A stretch of 64,000 nucleotides of DNA, from contig NC_056036.1 of assembly GCF_004379255.2 (NCBI RefSeq), forward strand, positions 2,542,001 through 2,606,000. Direction: 5' to 3'. The stretch is from Salvia splendens (lineage: Eukaryota > Streptophyta > Magnoliopsida > Lamiales > Lamiaceae). The notes under the pieces were generated by a model, which searched no databases, was not told the origin of the DNA, and was given only the letters and a program-made list of their open reading frames with translations. This document shows positions 1-9,490 of the stretch, in pieces (the first letter of the stretch is position 1; each line of letters begins with the position of its first letter). Both the position numbers and the translations under genes were made by a program.

Positions 1-742
1 ACTTTGGATGTAGCAATTTGTAGTAAATTGTAATATTTTTGGGTTTATTTACAAGTTGATACAACATTTAGAAAACAATTAAAAAAAAGGATAAAAATAT
101 AATTAAAATAAAAGTAATGCATAGTGTAATTATGTACACGTGTTGACCATTTAGCCATACCACTAATCTCATGCAAATTATTTTTGGGTACGTAATCACT
201 AATATATATTACTATATTATTTGATATCATTTAGGGGAGAAAGTTTTAAAATTAATATTGTGGTAGCCGACTCAAAATTATGGATATATATGACTAGAGT
301 TAGGAAGGGATTTTTTTAGAGGAAGTCTACGAGAAAGTGGTAGACTAAAAGCCTCAGCTCCTAATTACAGAATTGAAGAAACAATGTTCAGATAATGTTT
401 TGAAAAGGCAGTTTAGCATACTAAATCAAGCCAATTTGGCGAAGAAGATGATACACAGTCCTAAGTAGAATCAAAGGCCCAATTAGAATATCTACAATAA
501 TCAGGTGTGTATAAATCACACTTTTAATTTTACATGTTTTATTTGCTTCCTTGTTAGGTGTTAAACAAAATGAATGATTTGATTATATGATGTGATCCAA
601 TATGATTATGTATTATTTGATATAATTTGATGGAATATGATATGGATATGTTATTGGTGCAAATGATATGTTTATGATACCAATTATGTGAATCATTGGA
701 TTAAAGAGGGTCTGTGACGGTTTTGCCCTGGATCTGAAATCA
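1..742. other. AT-rich intergenic DNA
   Basis: No gene recognised. The sequence is AT-rich and has stops in all frames. The right-hand part may belong to the LTR-like block that continues to about 1443, but its left boundary is not visible to me. Confidence 0.5.
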
Positions 743-909
743 CAGTGGGACCTTCGGGTCAATCATATTGGGACCTTCGGGTCAAATCACAGTGGGACCT
801 TCGGGTCAATCATATTGGGACCTTTGGGTCAAACATATTGGGACCTTCGGGTCAAATCACAGTGGGACCTTCGGGTCAAATCATAATGGGACCTACGGGT
901 CAATCATAT
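743..909 (+). repeat. minisatellite, about seven 22-26 bp units
   Basis: About seven head-to-tail copies of a unit built around the core GGGACCTTCGGGTCAA. Units alternate between two spacer types, one ending in ATCATATT and one ending in ATCACAGT, and single substitutions occur in the fourth and seventh copies. The array happens to be open in one frame and gives a repetitive peptide, but there is no start context or homology and I do not call it a gene. It probably lies inside an old retrotransposon LTR. Confidence 0.85.
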
Positions 910-1444
910 TGGAAATCCCGGGCAGATTCCAGGCTTGACTGTTACAGAATAATAAACTGAATAGAGTGGCATATGCTTATGAATATGAAATGGTTTGTGT
1001 TTAACTTATGTTATATATTATTTCTGATTATATGTATTGACAAAGAATATGCTTGATGTTTGTATCATGTGAGATTAAAGGTGGAAATTTATATATACTG
1101 AGTTGTGGCTCATATAAACCACTAAATTTTTCAGGAATAAGATAGCAGTAAGGTTTTGACTAACGTGCGTCATAGGAACTCCACGTGTTATCAGGTTCGG
1201 CGGCTGACGCATATTAGCAACCTTCTCCTCCTCATCATTTTGCATGTAGATAAATGTATAGTATATAGAGTGGTGAGAGGGTTCCACTACTGTGTAAAAT
1301 ATTTTGAAATATGTACTTGATAAATATATAATTTTAAAATTATATAATATGTGTGTTCTATGAATTAGACACGTGTATTGATTGCTTTTATGATAAGGGA
1401 TTTATTTATAGTAAGTGCATACGTCAGAGGGGTTGAGGTGTGAC
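910..1444 (+). mobile_element. possible right half of a solo LTR (Ty3/gypsy type)
   Basis: The stretch includes a TTTTTCAGG motif near 1128, a layout seen in LTRs of Del/Tekay-type elements, and finishes in GAGGTGTGACA at about 1434-1444, which would serve as a CA-ended LTR terminus. No primer-binding site, polypurine tract, paired LTR or target duplication was found. This is a weak call; it could equally be unrelated AT-rich DNA around the minisatellite. Confidence 0.3.
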
Positions 1445-1627
1445 AATTATAGTATTAATCCCAACAACTATAAAGGTTTCCAGACATAATGTTTGTATGC
1501 CATAATATTATTTTTTACCCAAAGTTATATTCCAGTAGCTATTTTTGATAGAGATAAATCACTTACTACTATTGTTTACCAAGCATTTTCATTTATTGCT
1601 TTTATTCTCTTTTACTGCCACATGCAT

Positions 1628-1948
1628 TGTTAAGGGTGTTCTCCCTTAACAAGATTTCAACGTCGACGAGAGATCGACGACTGAAGGATAAAGGTGGACG
1701 TCACGAGCTTTCCCCGGGATCAGCTCCAAAACTAGGGTTGCGAGAAAATAAAGAAGACTATAAAAAAAGGAAAATTATGATATTTCTTGATTGAATGAAA
1801 TGAATAACAATGTCCACTATTTATAATAGTGGATACCTTAACTTAAGGAACAAGAAAATAATCCTAATAAATACGAAAATATATGGTAAATCAATAACTA
1901 ACTAATTAATAAAGATATGGGGATATTATTGAAGATATGCTCGCATCA
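1628..1948 (-). repeat. 3' LTR of the older (host) LTR element
   Basis: On the minus strand the sequence starts TGATGCGAG directly after a polypurine tract (GTGGGGGAGT, plus 1949-1958) and ends in CCCTTAACA, giving TG...CA ends and a length of 321 bp. Its end forms a perfect 9-bp hairpin with a 6-nt loop (TGTTAAGGG/CCCTTAACA). The inner portion resembles the LTR of the younger element at 2393-4204, so the two are related families. No matching 5' LTR is seen, so this copy is truncated or rearranged. Confidence 0.7.
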
Positions 1949-2387
1949 ACTCCCCCACGGTTAAAATCCACCTTGTCCTCAAGGTGGGAACCATGAAGCA
2001 ACGATGCGCGTCGAGGAATCCTCCTGGGTCAAACATACACCGAATAGTTGAGCGTCTCCCTGCATCATCTCTATCAAAAATCACAAAGGGATGACCCTTA
2101 TGGACATGATAATTCAGTTCTAAAATCTTGTGAATGTGTCCATGAATGCTCAAGCATAAAGTGTCATTTTGCGGAAGAATCAACCGCGCATCGGCATCAA
2201 GTGATGTTAATCGATGATTCATATTTGCAACATTCTTAACAAGTGATGAATCACTCAATAATTCCATTGACGCGTTGTACCTCATGGAACTACCCAAATC
2301 AACCTTAGCTTGAAGAACCTTGATTGGAAAAGCATTTAGTTGCATCGAGCACTCAAACTGCCCTTGAACTTGTTCCTCCCCGCGCTT
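1949..2387 (-). pseudogene. 3' internal part of the older LTR element
   Basis: Minus-strand coding remnant upstream of the polypurine tract. The motif CTTGAGGACAAGGTGG, common near the 3' end of plant LTR-element internal regions, precedes the tract. The reading frame carries a stretch (LTSLD, CLSI, FD, GR-ST, RC-FDPGG) that is clearly shared with the C-terminal part of the ORF in the younger element at 2731-3852. The frame continues in register on the far side of the younger insertion at 4210, showing that the insertion split one open frame. Function unknown. Confidence 0.6.
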
Positions 2388-2392
2388 GTGAT

Positions 2393-2700
2393 TGATACAG
2401 AGAAACCTGTATCAATGATAATTGACGAGAATTCGCCGGATATTGAAGGTCCGTTCGCGGAGGAGTCTCCGTCGAGCAACCGATGAACAAAGACGGAAAA
2501 GTAAATTGTAGAAAAATAAAAGACGGAACGATAAAGATGATTATATTTCTTTCATGATTCATTCAAAAGATAACAAAGACTCATATTTATAATACTCCAT
2601 AATAACCTAACTCAGTGATCAAGAAATAGGAAAGATATGGAAATCAATAATATATGGAATAATAGAGATATGATGATATTCTGTAGATATACTCGTATTA
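2393..2700 (-). repeat. 3' LTR of the compact element
   Basis: 308 bp, minus-strand ends TAATACGAG...CTGTATCA. Its U5 end is a perfect hairpin (TGATACAG, 6-nt loop, CTGTATCA at plus 2393-2414). Several differences from the other LTR are C-to-T or G-to-A, as expected for methylated repeats. Confidence 0.9.
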
Positions 2701-2730
2701 ACTCCCCCACGGTTAAAATTCACCTTGTCC

Positions 2731-3852
2731 TCAAGGTGGAAACCATGAAGCCACAACGAGAGTTAAAATCCGAAGCTTTGGCGAGGTATCTCCTCCCGGA
2801 TCAAATGCACATCGAACAGTAGAGCATCTCCCTTCATCACCTCCATCGAAAATCATCGAAGGATGACTATTGTGGTTGCCAAAATTCATCGTTAAAATGG
2901 GAAGCTCGTCCACGCGTCCCAGAATGCTCAAACATGACGTGTCCTTGCGCAGAGGAATCCACCGTTTATCACCGTCAAGCGATGTTGGTCGATGATGCAT
3001 TCTTGCAACATCACCATCAATTGGATTCACGCCATCATTAAAACCTATATCATCCAAATTGTGAAATTTCTCTGTAACTCTACTCTTGCCGAGAGAAGAA
3101 CTAAAGCAGTCGCATTTCACACCCTCTGAAATCCCCAATTTTATAGAACCGGGGAAAACAACAAGTACAAAATGAGGGACCGATGTTGGAATGGTATTGG
3201 AGTCGCCCGACTGAGAGATCACGGCTAGTGGGAGTGGGTCATCGTCTAACAATTCACCCTCATCTCCATTGATATCGGGGCTGCACAGAGGAGCTGGCGG
3301 GGGCAGATTCATGGACGAGACAGCAGTTGTAGCGGCCAGTGGGGCGGCTGTGCGAAGATGGCTAGTCCTCATTGCGGCGTGTGGATCATCCAGGCAGCGT
3401 TTGTTTGCATCCATCTGAGACGCCAATTGCTTGACAGTTGCGGTTAAGTGCTCAAGTTGTGAAACCAAGGCAGCCAACTGTAGGTTCGATTCCAAATTCA
3501 GCGTCACCGGATCACGTGTCATGCCGAGAGGCTCCATAAGGCCTACACCGTTGTAAGGCGGCTGATATGGAGACAACGGCGGCTGGAAGAGCTGATAAGG
3601 CGGTTGTGCAGGGGTGTACAGCAGGTTCCCATCAGGAGGGTCAGGTTCGGGGCACGGATAGAACACCGAAGAGGGCCTTGGCGCGCTAAAGGATAGCGCT
3701 GGAATCGGGCACACCGGATCTGGATAAGGGTATCCAAATTGCACGTCTTGTCTCTGGGGGTACCAACACGATGTGAGGCTCGGCATGGACAGTGGCAAGG
3801 AGAACTGTCTGTCGAATTGGTGATGGACGTAGTCAGTGTAGGTGTATGACAT
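2731..3852 (-). CDS. single ORF of the compact LTR element, gag-like in part
   Basis: 373 residues starting at the ATG complementary to 3850-3852, about 30 nt after the primer-binding site, as expected for a retroelement ORF. The first 110 residues are rich in proline, tyrosine and serine. Residues around 120-150 (from NLESNLQLAALVSQLEHL onward) form a probable coiled coil, which is common in plant retroelement gag proteins. No zinc knuckle, aspartic protease, reverse transcriptase or integrase motif is visible. The last 100 residues match the coding remnant of the surrounding older element. I cannot assign a function; a nucleocapsid-like packaging role is inference from position only. Confidence 0.6.
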   Translation of the reverse strand: MSYTYTDYVHHQFDRQFSLPLSMPSLTSCWYPQRQDVQFGYPYPDPVCPIPALSFSAPRPSSVFYPCPEPDPPDGNLLYTPAQPPYQLFQPPLSPYQPPYNGVGLMEPLGMTRDPVTLNLESNLQLAALVSQLEHLTATVKQLASQMDANKRCLDDPHAAMRTSHLRTAAPLAATTAVSSMNLPPPAPLCSPDINGDEGELLDDDPLPLAVISQSGDSNTIPTSVPHFVLVVFPGSIKLGISEGVKCDCFSSSLGKSRVTEKFHNLDDIGFNDGVNPIDGDVARMHHRPTSLDGDKRWIPLRKDTSCLSILGRVDELPILTMNFGNHNSHPSMIFDGGDEGRCSTVRCAFDPGGDTSPKLRILTLVVASWFPP

Positions 3853-3880
3853 GATGGCGGAAATACGGAGGATGAGATCA

Positions 3881-3894
3881 CAATGAAAGCACCA
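3881..3894 (-). other. putative primer-binding site
   Basis: Minus strand TGGTGCTTTCATTG lies two bases downstream of the 5' LTR. It begins with TGG, complementary to the CCA end of a tRNA. I did not assign the tRNA species. Confidence 0.6.
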
Positions 3895-3896
3895 GA

Positions 3897-4204
3897 TGAT
3901 ACGGAGAAACCCGTATCAATGATAATTGGCGAGAATTCGCCGGATATTGAAGGTCCGTTCGCGGAGGAGTCTCCGTCGAGCAACCGATGAACAAAGACGG
4001 AAAAGTAAATTGCAGAAAAATAAAAGACGGGGCGATAAAGATGATTATATTTCTTTCATGATTTCTTCAAAAGATAACAAAGACTCATATTTATAATACT
4101 CCATAATAACCTAACTTAGTGATCAAGAAATAGGAAAGATATGGAAATCAATAATATATGGAATAATAGAGATATGAGGATATTCTGTAGATATACTCGT
4201 ATTA
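3897..4204 (-). repeat. 5' LTR of the compact element
   Basis: 308 bp, the same length as its partner. The U5-end hairpin is TGATACGG, 6-nt loop, CCGTATCA (plus 3897-3918), with one base pair changed relative to the 3' LTR on both arms. Confidence 0.9.
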
Positions 4205-4331
4205 GTGATCCTGACTGGGTTTCGTCTCATTCTCAGCCTTTTCAACTCCACAAAAACCAGCATAAGAATCAAGAATCTTCTCGGTGGAATAATCAAATCC
4301 ATCCTCAATGGAGCCATCCTCCTCGTCTATC

Positions 4332-4487
4332 ACTTCTGCTAGCAACACTGCTAACAAATTTGCTACAAGCGCTATAGCTAACAGAGTTAGTGCTCGAAAT
4401 CTGCTAGCAAAACTAACTGTTGCGAGCACTTTAATATAGTTTTGCTAGCATCATTGTGCTCGCAAACGGCCGCTTTTTTTGTAGTGT
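4332..4487 (-). mobile_element. one end of a CACTA (En/Spm-like) transposon
   Basis: Reading the minus strand from 4487 the sequence begins CACTACAAAAAAAGCGGCCG, a typical CACTA terminal inverted repeat. It is followed by about 150 bp of short repeated subterminal motifs, GCTAGCA and TGCTCGCAA, in both orientations, as expected for transposase-binding sites in this superfamily. The opposite end was not found in the window; the nested LTR elements at 1628-4331 may have inserted into it. No transposase was seen. Confidence 0.7.
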
Positions 4488-4889
4488 TAATTACATATAC
4501 TCCTATTCATTAAATTTAATTTTACTACTACATGTGCACAATTTTACAATATTAGAGCCCACGAACTCGAATTTTACGATATTAGAGCTAACAAAAGTGT
4601 TTTTCATGAACTAATGAACGAAAATTTTGATAAATAAGGCGAAACTCAAACAATGTTGGAGTAAGTAATAAAAGCATTTTTCATCAATTAATTGTGTTTC
4701 TTTTTTCTTATGAAAAAAATCATGTAGAGTACTGGTCTAGGCAATAGTTATTACAAATAAAAAAAATAAAGATATCAGAAGATAAAAGATAAATAGGCAA
4801 AAAAAGAGAGAAAAAACTGTAATTTAAATTACAAAATTTGGTTGCTTTTGATTAATCATATAATTTTCTAACTCTGACAAATTAAATTA

Positions 4890-4980
4890 TACTCATTCCG
4901 TGCTAAATTGGTTGAGCTGTATTCTATTATGGTAAAATATAAAACATCTAATAATCTTTACTATATTGCCGGAGGGAGTA
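4890..4980. mobile_element. Stowaway-like MITE remnant
   Basis: The left end resembles TACTCATTCCGTGC and the right end is CGGAGGGAGTA, the Tc1/mariner-type MITE ends common in plants. It is short and degenerate. Confidence 0.5.
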
Positions 4981-5180
4981 ACTATAACATTCGCAATTGT
5001 ATGATATGATTTATTTTACAACGATTATGTGGCACATTTAACTGGCTTGACATTGATTTATTTCAGATGCATTAAGTATTCATAGTTGCTGGTAATTGCA
5101 TTGTCATTTTTCGCTTAGATTTATACAATGATGCTTCAGAATCTACAGTCGTCCCAATAAATTGGCGCAAAATAATTTAT

Positions 5181-5310
5181 ACGCCCTCGTCTTATTATAT
5201 GTGAAACATTTTTTTAGGTATAGATTTTTAGATAGTGATATTTAGTGGTTAAATGAAAAGAGATAAATTAAGAGAGAGGTAGAGATAAGGAATACGCCTA
5301 ACTTGAGGGA
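5181..5310. mobile_element. Stowaway-like MITE remnant
   Basis: The left end ACGCCCTCGTCTTATT and the right end AACTTGAGGGAGTA are imperfectly inverted. About 130 bp, AT-rich, no coding capacity. Confidence 0.4.
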
Positions 5311-5581
5311 GTATGAGATAAGTGAAAATATTATAAAATACTATAGTTTAACTTGCCAAATTTAAAAATTACTATTAGATTAATTAAAAGTTAACAAAAA
5401 TAATTTTAATAACAATCTCATCATTCATCAAATATATACAGTACTACTATATAAAAATATCTACACCAGAAGTTGTTAGATCTCGACATTTGTCAACATT
5501 TTATTGGATATGTGATTGGAATATTGATAAACACAGTTTTATCTTGTATGCGATCATTTATTAAGTTTCTAAGAAACTCAT

Positions 5582-5870
5582 GATATTAACTATTTCCCTC
5601 CGTCTTTGACATATTTTTCCGCTTGGGATATCTTATCTTAAATGATACATTTTTTAAAATAAAAAGATATTAACTATTTCCCTCCGTCTTTGACATATTT
5701 TTCCGCTTGGGATATCTTATCTTAAATGATACATTTTTTAAAATAAAAATATCACATTCTATTTCATACTCTTACTTTATCTTTTTTCTTCACTAAACTT
5801 ATAAAACAACAACATATAAAATCTCGTGCCAAAAAAGAAATGTTTCACTTATGATGAAACGGAGGGAGTA
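5582..5870. mobile_element. Stowaway-like MITE with a duplicated left end
   Basis: The right end GAAACGGAGGGAGTA (to 5870) is inverted relative to TTTCCCTCCGTC at the left. The left 84 bp is present twice in tandem, at 5582-5665 and 5666-5749, with almost no differences, so the duplication is recent. No coding capacity. Confidence 0.65.
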
Positions 5871-5969
5871 GTATATTAACCATAAGTTATTAAATTAGCA
5901 ATAGTTCGATTTAATTTATATAAATTCTGTTAGCATTTTGTAACAATGATACTAATACTTTTATAAGTA

Positions 5970-6205
5970 CTCCCTCCATTCCAACTAAGTTGAGTCATAT
6001 TCTTTTTGGGATGTCCCAACTAAGTTGAGTCATTTCATTTTTAGATAAAAAAAAATGAAACATCCAATCACTTACCACTTTATTAATCACCTATTTTAAT
6101 CTCTCTTTATCTTTCCTACTCTATTCATTTCTCCTACTTTTTCAACACAATTTCTTAATCTTCATGTTCAAAAGTTTTGACTTAACTTAGCTGCAACGAA
6201 GGGAG
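5970..6205. mobile_element. Stowaway-like MITE flanked by TA
   Basis: About 236 bp with CTCCCTCC at the left and CGAAGGGAG at the right, flanked by TA at 5968-5969 and 6206-6207, the Tc1/mariner target. Inside, CCAACTAAGTTGAGTCAT occurs twice near the left end and its inverse, GACTTAACTTAGCTG, once at the right, so the element could fold back on itself. Confidence 0.75.
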
Positions 6206-6601
6206 TAACATAGAGTTTTTGTAATTTGAGTTTTTACCAATTCAATCACTTACATAATTGTAAAAATGTTATATTATAAGTACGTTAGTAATTAATTAAT
6301 CACCAACTAGGGCAATTTGAGCTTAGCCCAATTAAAAACAGTTATTCAATGATCATGTACTATTACTTACAAGTAAACTATTACTACCAATTTAATAAAA
6401 TAAAATAATCTCGAAATGGTTTAACAATAAAAAAACTGAAAAAATGAGTTGGAATTTATGTGGAGTGACGAAGATAGTGATGTAAGCATACACAAACCTC
6501 CAAAATTGCCCAATCACGACGATTTGTGAGTAATTCTTTCCATTTTTAATCACGACAAAAGCCACGCGTCGGAATCTTAGTGGGGTCACTTAGCTGCGGG
6601 T

Positions 6602-6627
6602 CACGTGAGCTTGATTTTTCGCACGTG
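6602..6627 (+). promoter_or_regulatory. paired G-box motifs upstream of the acyl-activating enzyme
   Basis: Two CACGTG palindromes, at 6602-6607 and 6622-6627, lie 56 to 81 bp before the start codon at 6683. G-boxes bind plant bZIP and bHLH factors. A TATA-like ATAAATA follows at about 6640. The motifs are seen directly; regulation by light, ABA or jasmonate is inference. Confidence 0.5.
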
Positions 6628-6682
6628 ATCCGAAGACATAAATATCAAAATTAGAATATTTGAGAAATGAATTTGAGAAGCA

Positions 6683-9127
6683 ATGGCCAAAGCTACACTG
6701 AAATGTTCAGCAAATTATGTTCCACTTTCTCCCATTAGTTTCTTGGAGAGATCAGCCATTGTTTACAGAGACAGAACTTCTATTGTTCATGGAGATATCA
6801 ACTTCACTTGGAAGCAGACCCACGAGAGGTGTCGCCGCCTCGCCTCCGCCCTTTGCCGCCGCGGAATATCCCGCGGCGATGTTGTGAGTTTGATTCCCCA
6901 CTTCAATTCAATTTTTGTTTATTTTGATTCCCAATTTAGATGAGTTTTATTAAGCTCTGGTTGTTATTATTTGATTTTGATTGTGGTTAGTCTTTCGGGA
7001 TGAGTTATCTTGTTTGTCGATACGTGTTGGTTGACGTGCCATTTCAGCGCCGGAATCTTGATTGGTTGTAAAAATAGAATTACGGTGATTTACATGTAAA
7101 AAATCAGAATTTGACTAAAGTTCAACCGGAAATACCCCATGATTAATTATAGCTAATTTTTGGAGATTTTGTTACATATCCGTTGCCTTATATCTTGCTT
7201 CAAGTGGTAAACATTTATGTGTTGAACCTTGACTTATAACGACGTCGTTTTGGCTCACGTCTGCTAGTGCTACTTCAGAATCTTGATTGGTTGCAAAACT
7301 AGAACAAATCATGATTTGATAATTTACATGTAAACCTGGAATTTGACGAAAGTTCAATAGTTCAACAACTTTTTCTGTCTCTTATTTTACTAATTTTGCA
7401 TTAAAGCTAGTGTAGTCAAAGGTTATTTTTTGTTGAATTTTCAACTGTGTTAATTTCTGGAGATTTTGTTAGCCTTTTTAGTTTGCTTGAAACTATATTG
7501 AATTTTCAACTATGTGTTAATTTCTGGAGATTTTCTTAGCCTTTTATTTTTCTTGAAGCTATATTGAATTTTCAACTATGTGTTAATTTCTGGAGATTTT
7601 GTTAGCCTTTTATTTTGCTTGAAGCTATATTGAATTTTTAATTATAACACATAGTATATGGTGTGGTAGGTTGCTTCCTTGGCTCCAAACATTCCAGAAA
7701 CTTATGAGCTACATTTTGCTGTTCCAATGGCTGGAGCAATCCTCTCCACACTCAACATACGCCACGATTCCGCCATGGTGGCCGTGTTGCTCTCGCATTC
7801 ACAAGCCAAGATCATATTCGTCGACTACCAGTTTCTCGACATTGCCAATGGCGCTCTCAAGGTCTTGTCCGAGAAGGGCTCCCCGTTGCCTTCTCTCATC
7901 TTGATTCCCGACCCTCATGATTCAGTTTCCCGGCCTAAGCTTGGGACGGAAATCACAGAATACGAGTTTTTACTGGCGGAGGGAGAGGCCGAGTTTGCAG
8001 TAGTAAGGCCGGATGATGAGTGTGACCCTATCTCCCTCAACTACACCTCTGGCACAACGTCGAGCCCCAAAGGCGTTGTTTATAGCCACAGAGGCGCGTA
8101 TCTCAACTCCATGGCTGCGATTCTGCTTAACGAGATGCAGTCTATGCCCATGTATTTATGGACCGTGCCTATGTTCCATTGCAATGGATGGTGCCTGACT
8201 TGGGCTGTGGCGGCCCAAGGTGGCACCAACGTATGCATAAGGAATGTCACGGCGAAGGGGATATTCGATAGCATAGCCAAACATCGTGTCACACATATGG
8301 GAGGCGCTCCGACTGTCTTGAACATGATCATCAACGCGCTTCCTAGTGAGAGGAGGCCTCTCCCCGGGAGGGTGACCGTGATGACAGGTGCTGCACCACC
8401 GCCTCCTCGGGTGCTCTTTGAGATGGAGGAGCAAGGATTTAACATCACCCACGCATATGGTCTCACAGAAACGTATGGCCCGGGGACTATCTGCACTTGG
8501 CAGCCGGAGTGGGATTCCCTACCTCTTGAGGCTCGGGCGAAACTCAAGGCGCGCCAGGGAGTTCCGCATCTCGGGATGGAAGAGCTCGATATCAAGGACC
8601 CTGTTACTATGCAGAGTGTGGCTCGGGATGGGAACACGGTGGGTGAAGTCATGTTTAGAGGTAACACGGTGATGAATGGTTACTTGAACGACGCTAAGGC
8701 GACTGAAGAAGCGTTTCAAGGGGGGTGGTTTCATACTGGGGACTTGGGGGTGATTCATCCGGATGGATACATCGAGCTGAAGGATCGGTCGAAGGATATA
8801 ATCATCTCCGGAGGGGAGAATATAAGCACGATAGAGGTGGAATCAGTGATCTTCAGCCATCCGGCCGTGCTTGAGGCTGCTGTCGTGGGGAGGCCGGATG
8901 AGCACTGGGGAGAGACGCCTTGCGCATTTTTGAAGCTCAAGGAGGGTCATGCTGCTACCGCGCAGGAGATCATCAGCTACTGCCGTGAGAGGCTGCCTCA
9001 TTACATGGCTCCACGGACAGTGGTGTTCGAGGAATTGCCAAAGACTTCGACCGGGAAGACGCAGAAGTTTGTGCTCAGGGCCAAGGCCAAAGCTATGGGC
9101 AGCCTCTCTAAACAGAGCAAGCTGTAG
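6683..9127 (+). CDS. peroxisomal acyl-activating enzyme (acyl-CoA synthetase family)
   Basis: Two exons, 6683-6883 and 7670-9127, joined at GGC GAT GTT / GTT GCT (residues GDVVAS), give 552 residues, typical for plant acyl-activating enzymes. These enzymes adenylate a carboxylic acid with ATP and then form the CoA thioester. Visible motifs are the AMP-binding loop [10 protein letters not shown] (about residue 192), [15 protein letters not shown] followed by [16 protein letters not shown] (from about 419), and the C-terminal [10 protein letters not shown] lysine motif (about 523). The protein ends in SKL, a canonical type 1 peroxisomal signal. The clade resembles plant short-chain, cinnamate or benzoate type acyl-CoA ligases (BZO1/AAE group), but the substrate cannot be read from sequence. 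The start was chosen because it gives the usual N-terminus about 15 residues before the [12 protein letters not shown] block. No disabling change. Confidence 0.93.
7432..7640 (+). repeat. triplicated 70-bp repeat in the acyl-activating enzyme intron
   Basis: Three near-identical copies of a unit containing GTGTTAATTTCTGGAGATTT followed by a T-rich stretch and CTTGAA. A second, older duplication of about 75 bp (about 7050-7130 and 7277-7355) lies earlier in the same intron. Neither is coding. Confidence 0.8.
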
Positions 9128-9256
9128 TTATTTATCAATCATTGTTGTCTGGGATTTTAACCCTTTTGTTAATTGTCTGTAAACTTTGTTTTCCTTCTTC
9201 AAGAATGAATAACGAATGCCTAATGGCTTATTTACACATTTAAAAATAGGGTGTTT

Positions 9257-9490
9257 TCAAGAGGATATGGTGCAACAGCTTAATTCCTTTGCAATGGCTT
9301 GGACGAAGTTCACTGGCAAGCCTGCCTCGAGCCGCCTACGAGCTTCCAACTCCAAACACTTGTAGATTTTGTTCTTGATCCAGAGACCAGTAGCACACAC
9401 AGCGAGAGTCGGGTTTTGGAGGATTATGCTGGATGCTACTTCGACAGCAAGCCTAGTCTTCAAGTCGTCGATTTTTTGCCCGCGACACAG
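9257..9490 (-). pseudogene. unrecognised minus-strand coding-like remnant
   Basis: An open frame of about 75 codons with coding-like composition, well above the surrounding AT-rich DNA in GC content, ending at a stop near 9257. Its peptide contains LKTRLAVEVASSIILQNP and RRRLEAGLPVNFVQAIAKEL. No ATG opens it and no acceptor site is evident upstream, so it looks like the broken 3' end of a gene. I do not recognise the family. It lies tail to tail with the acyl-activating enzyme gene. Confidence 0.3.

Larger units (their letters stand above)
2393..4204 (-). mobile_element. compact non-autonomous LTR retrotransposon (1.8 kb)
   Basis: A complete element read on the minus strand. Two 308-bp LTRs (3897-4204 as 5' LTR, 2393-2700 as 3' LTR) are flanked by a 5-bp target duplication GTGAT at 2388-2392 and 4205-4209. 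A putative primer-binding site TGGTGCTTTCATTG (plus 3881-3894) lies two bases inside the 5' LTR, and the polypurine tract GTGGGGGAGT (2701-2710) abuts the 3' LTR. The 1.2-kb interior carries one ORF and no protease, reverse transcriptase or integrase, so it must have moved in trans. By eye the LTRs differ at about ten positions. It is nested in the older element around it. Confidence 0.9.

Noticed and set aside
745..960. Open frame through the minisatellite giving a repetitive GPSGQ-rich peptide
   Set aside because: It is a by-product of repeats whose lengths keep one frame open; no homology, start context or neighbouring exons.
3543..3983. Second minus-strand ORF overlapping the start of the compact element ORF
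   Set aside because: It crosses the LTR boundary and lies out of frame with the better-placed ORF starting just after the primer-binding site.
8080..8667. Long minus-strand open frame opposite the acyl-activating enzyme
   Set aside because: Shadow of a GC-rich conserved exon; the plus strand has all AMP-binding motifs.
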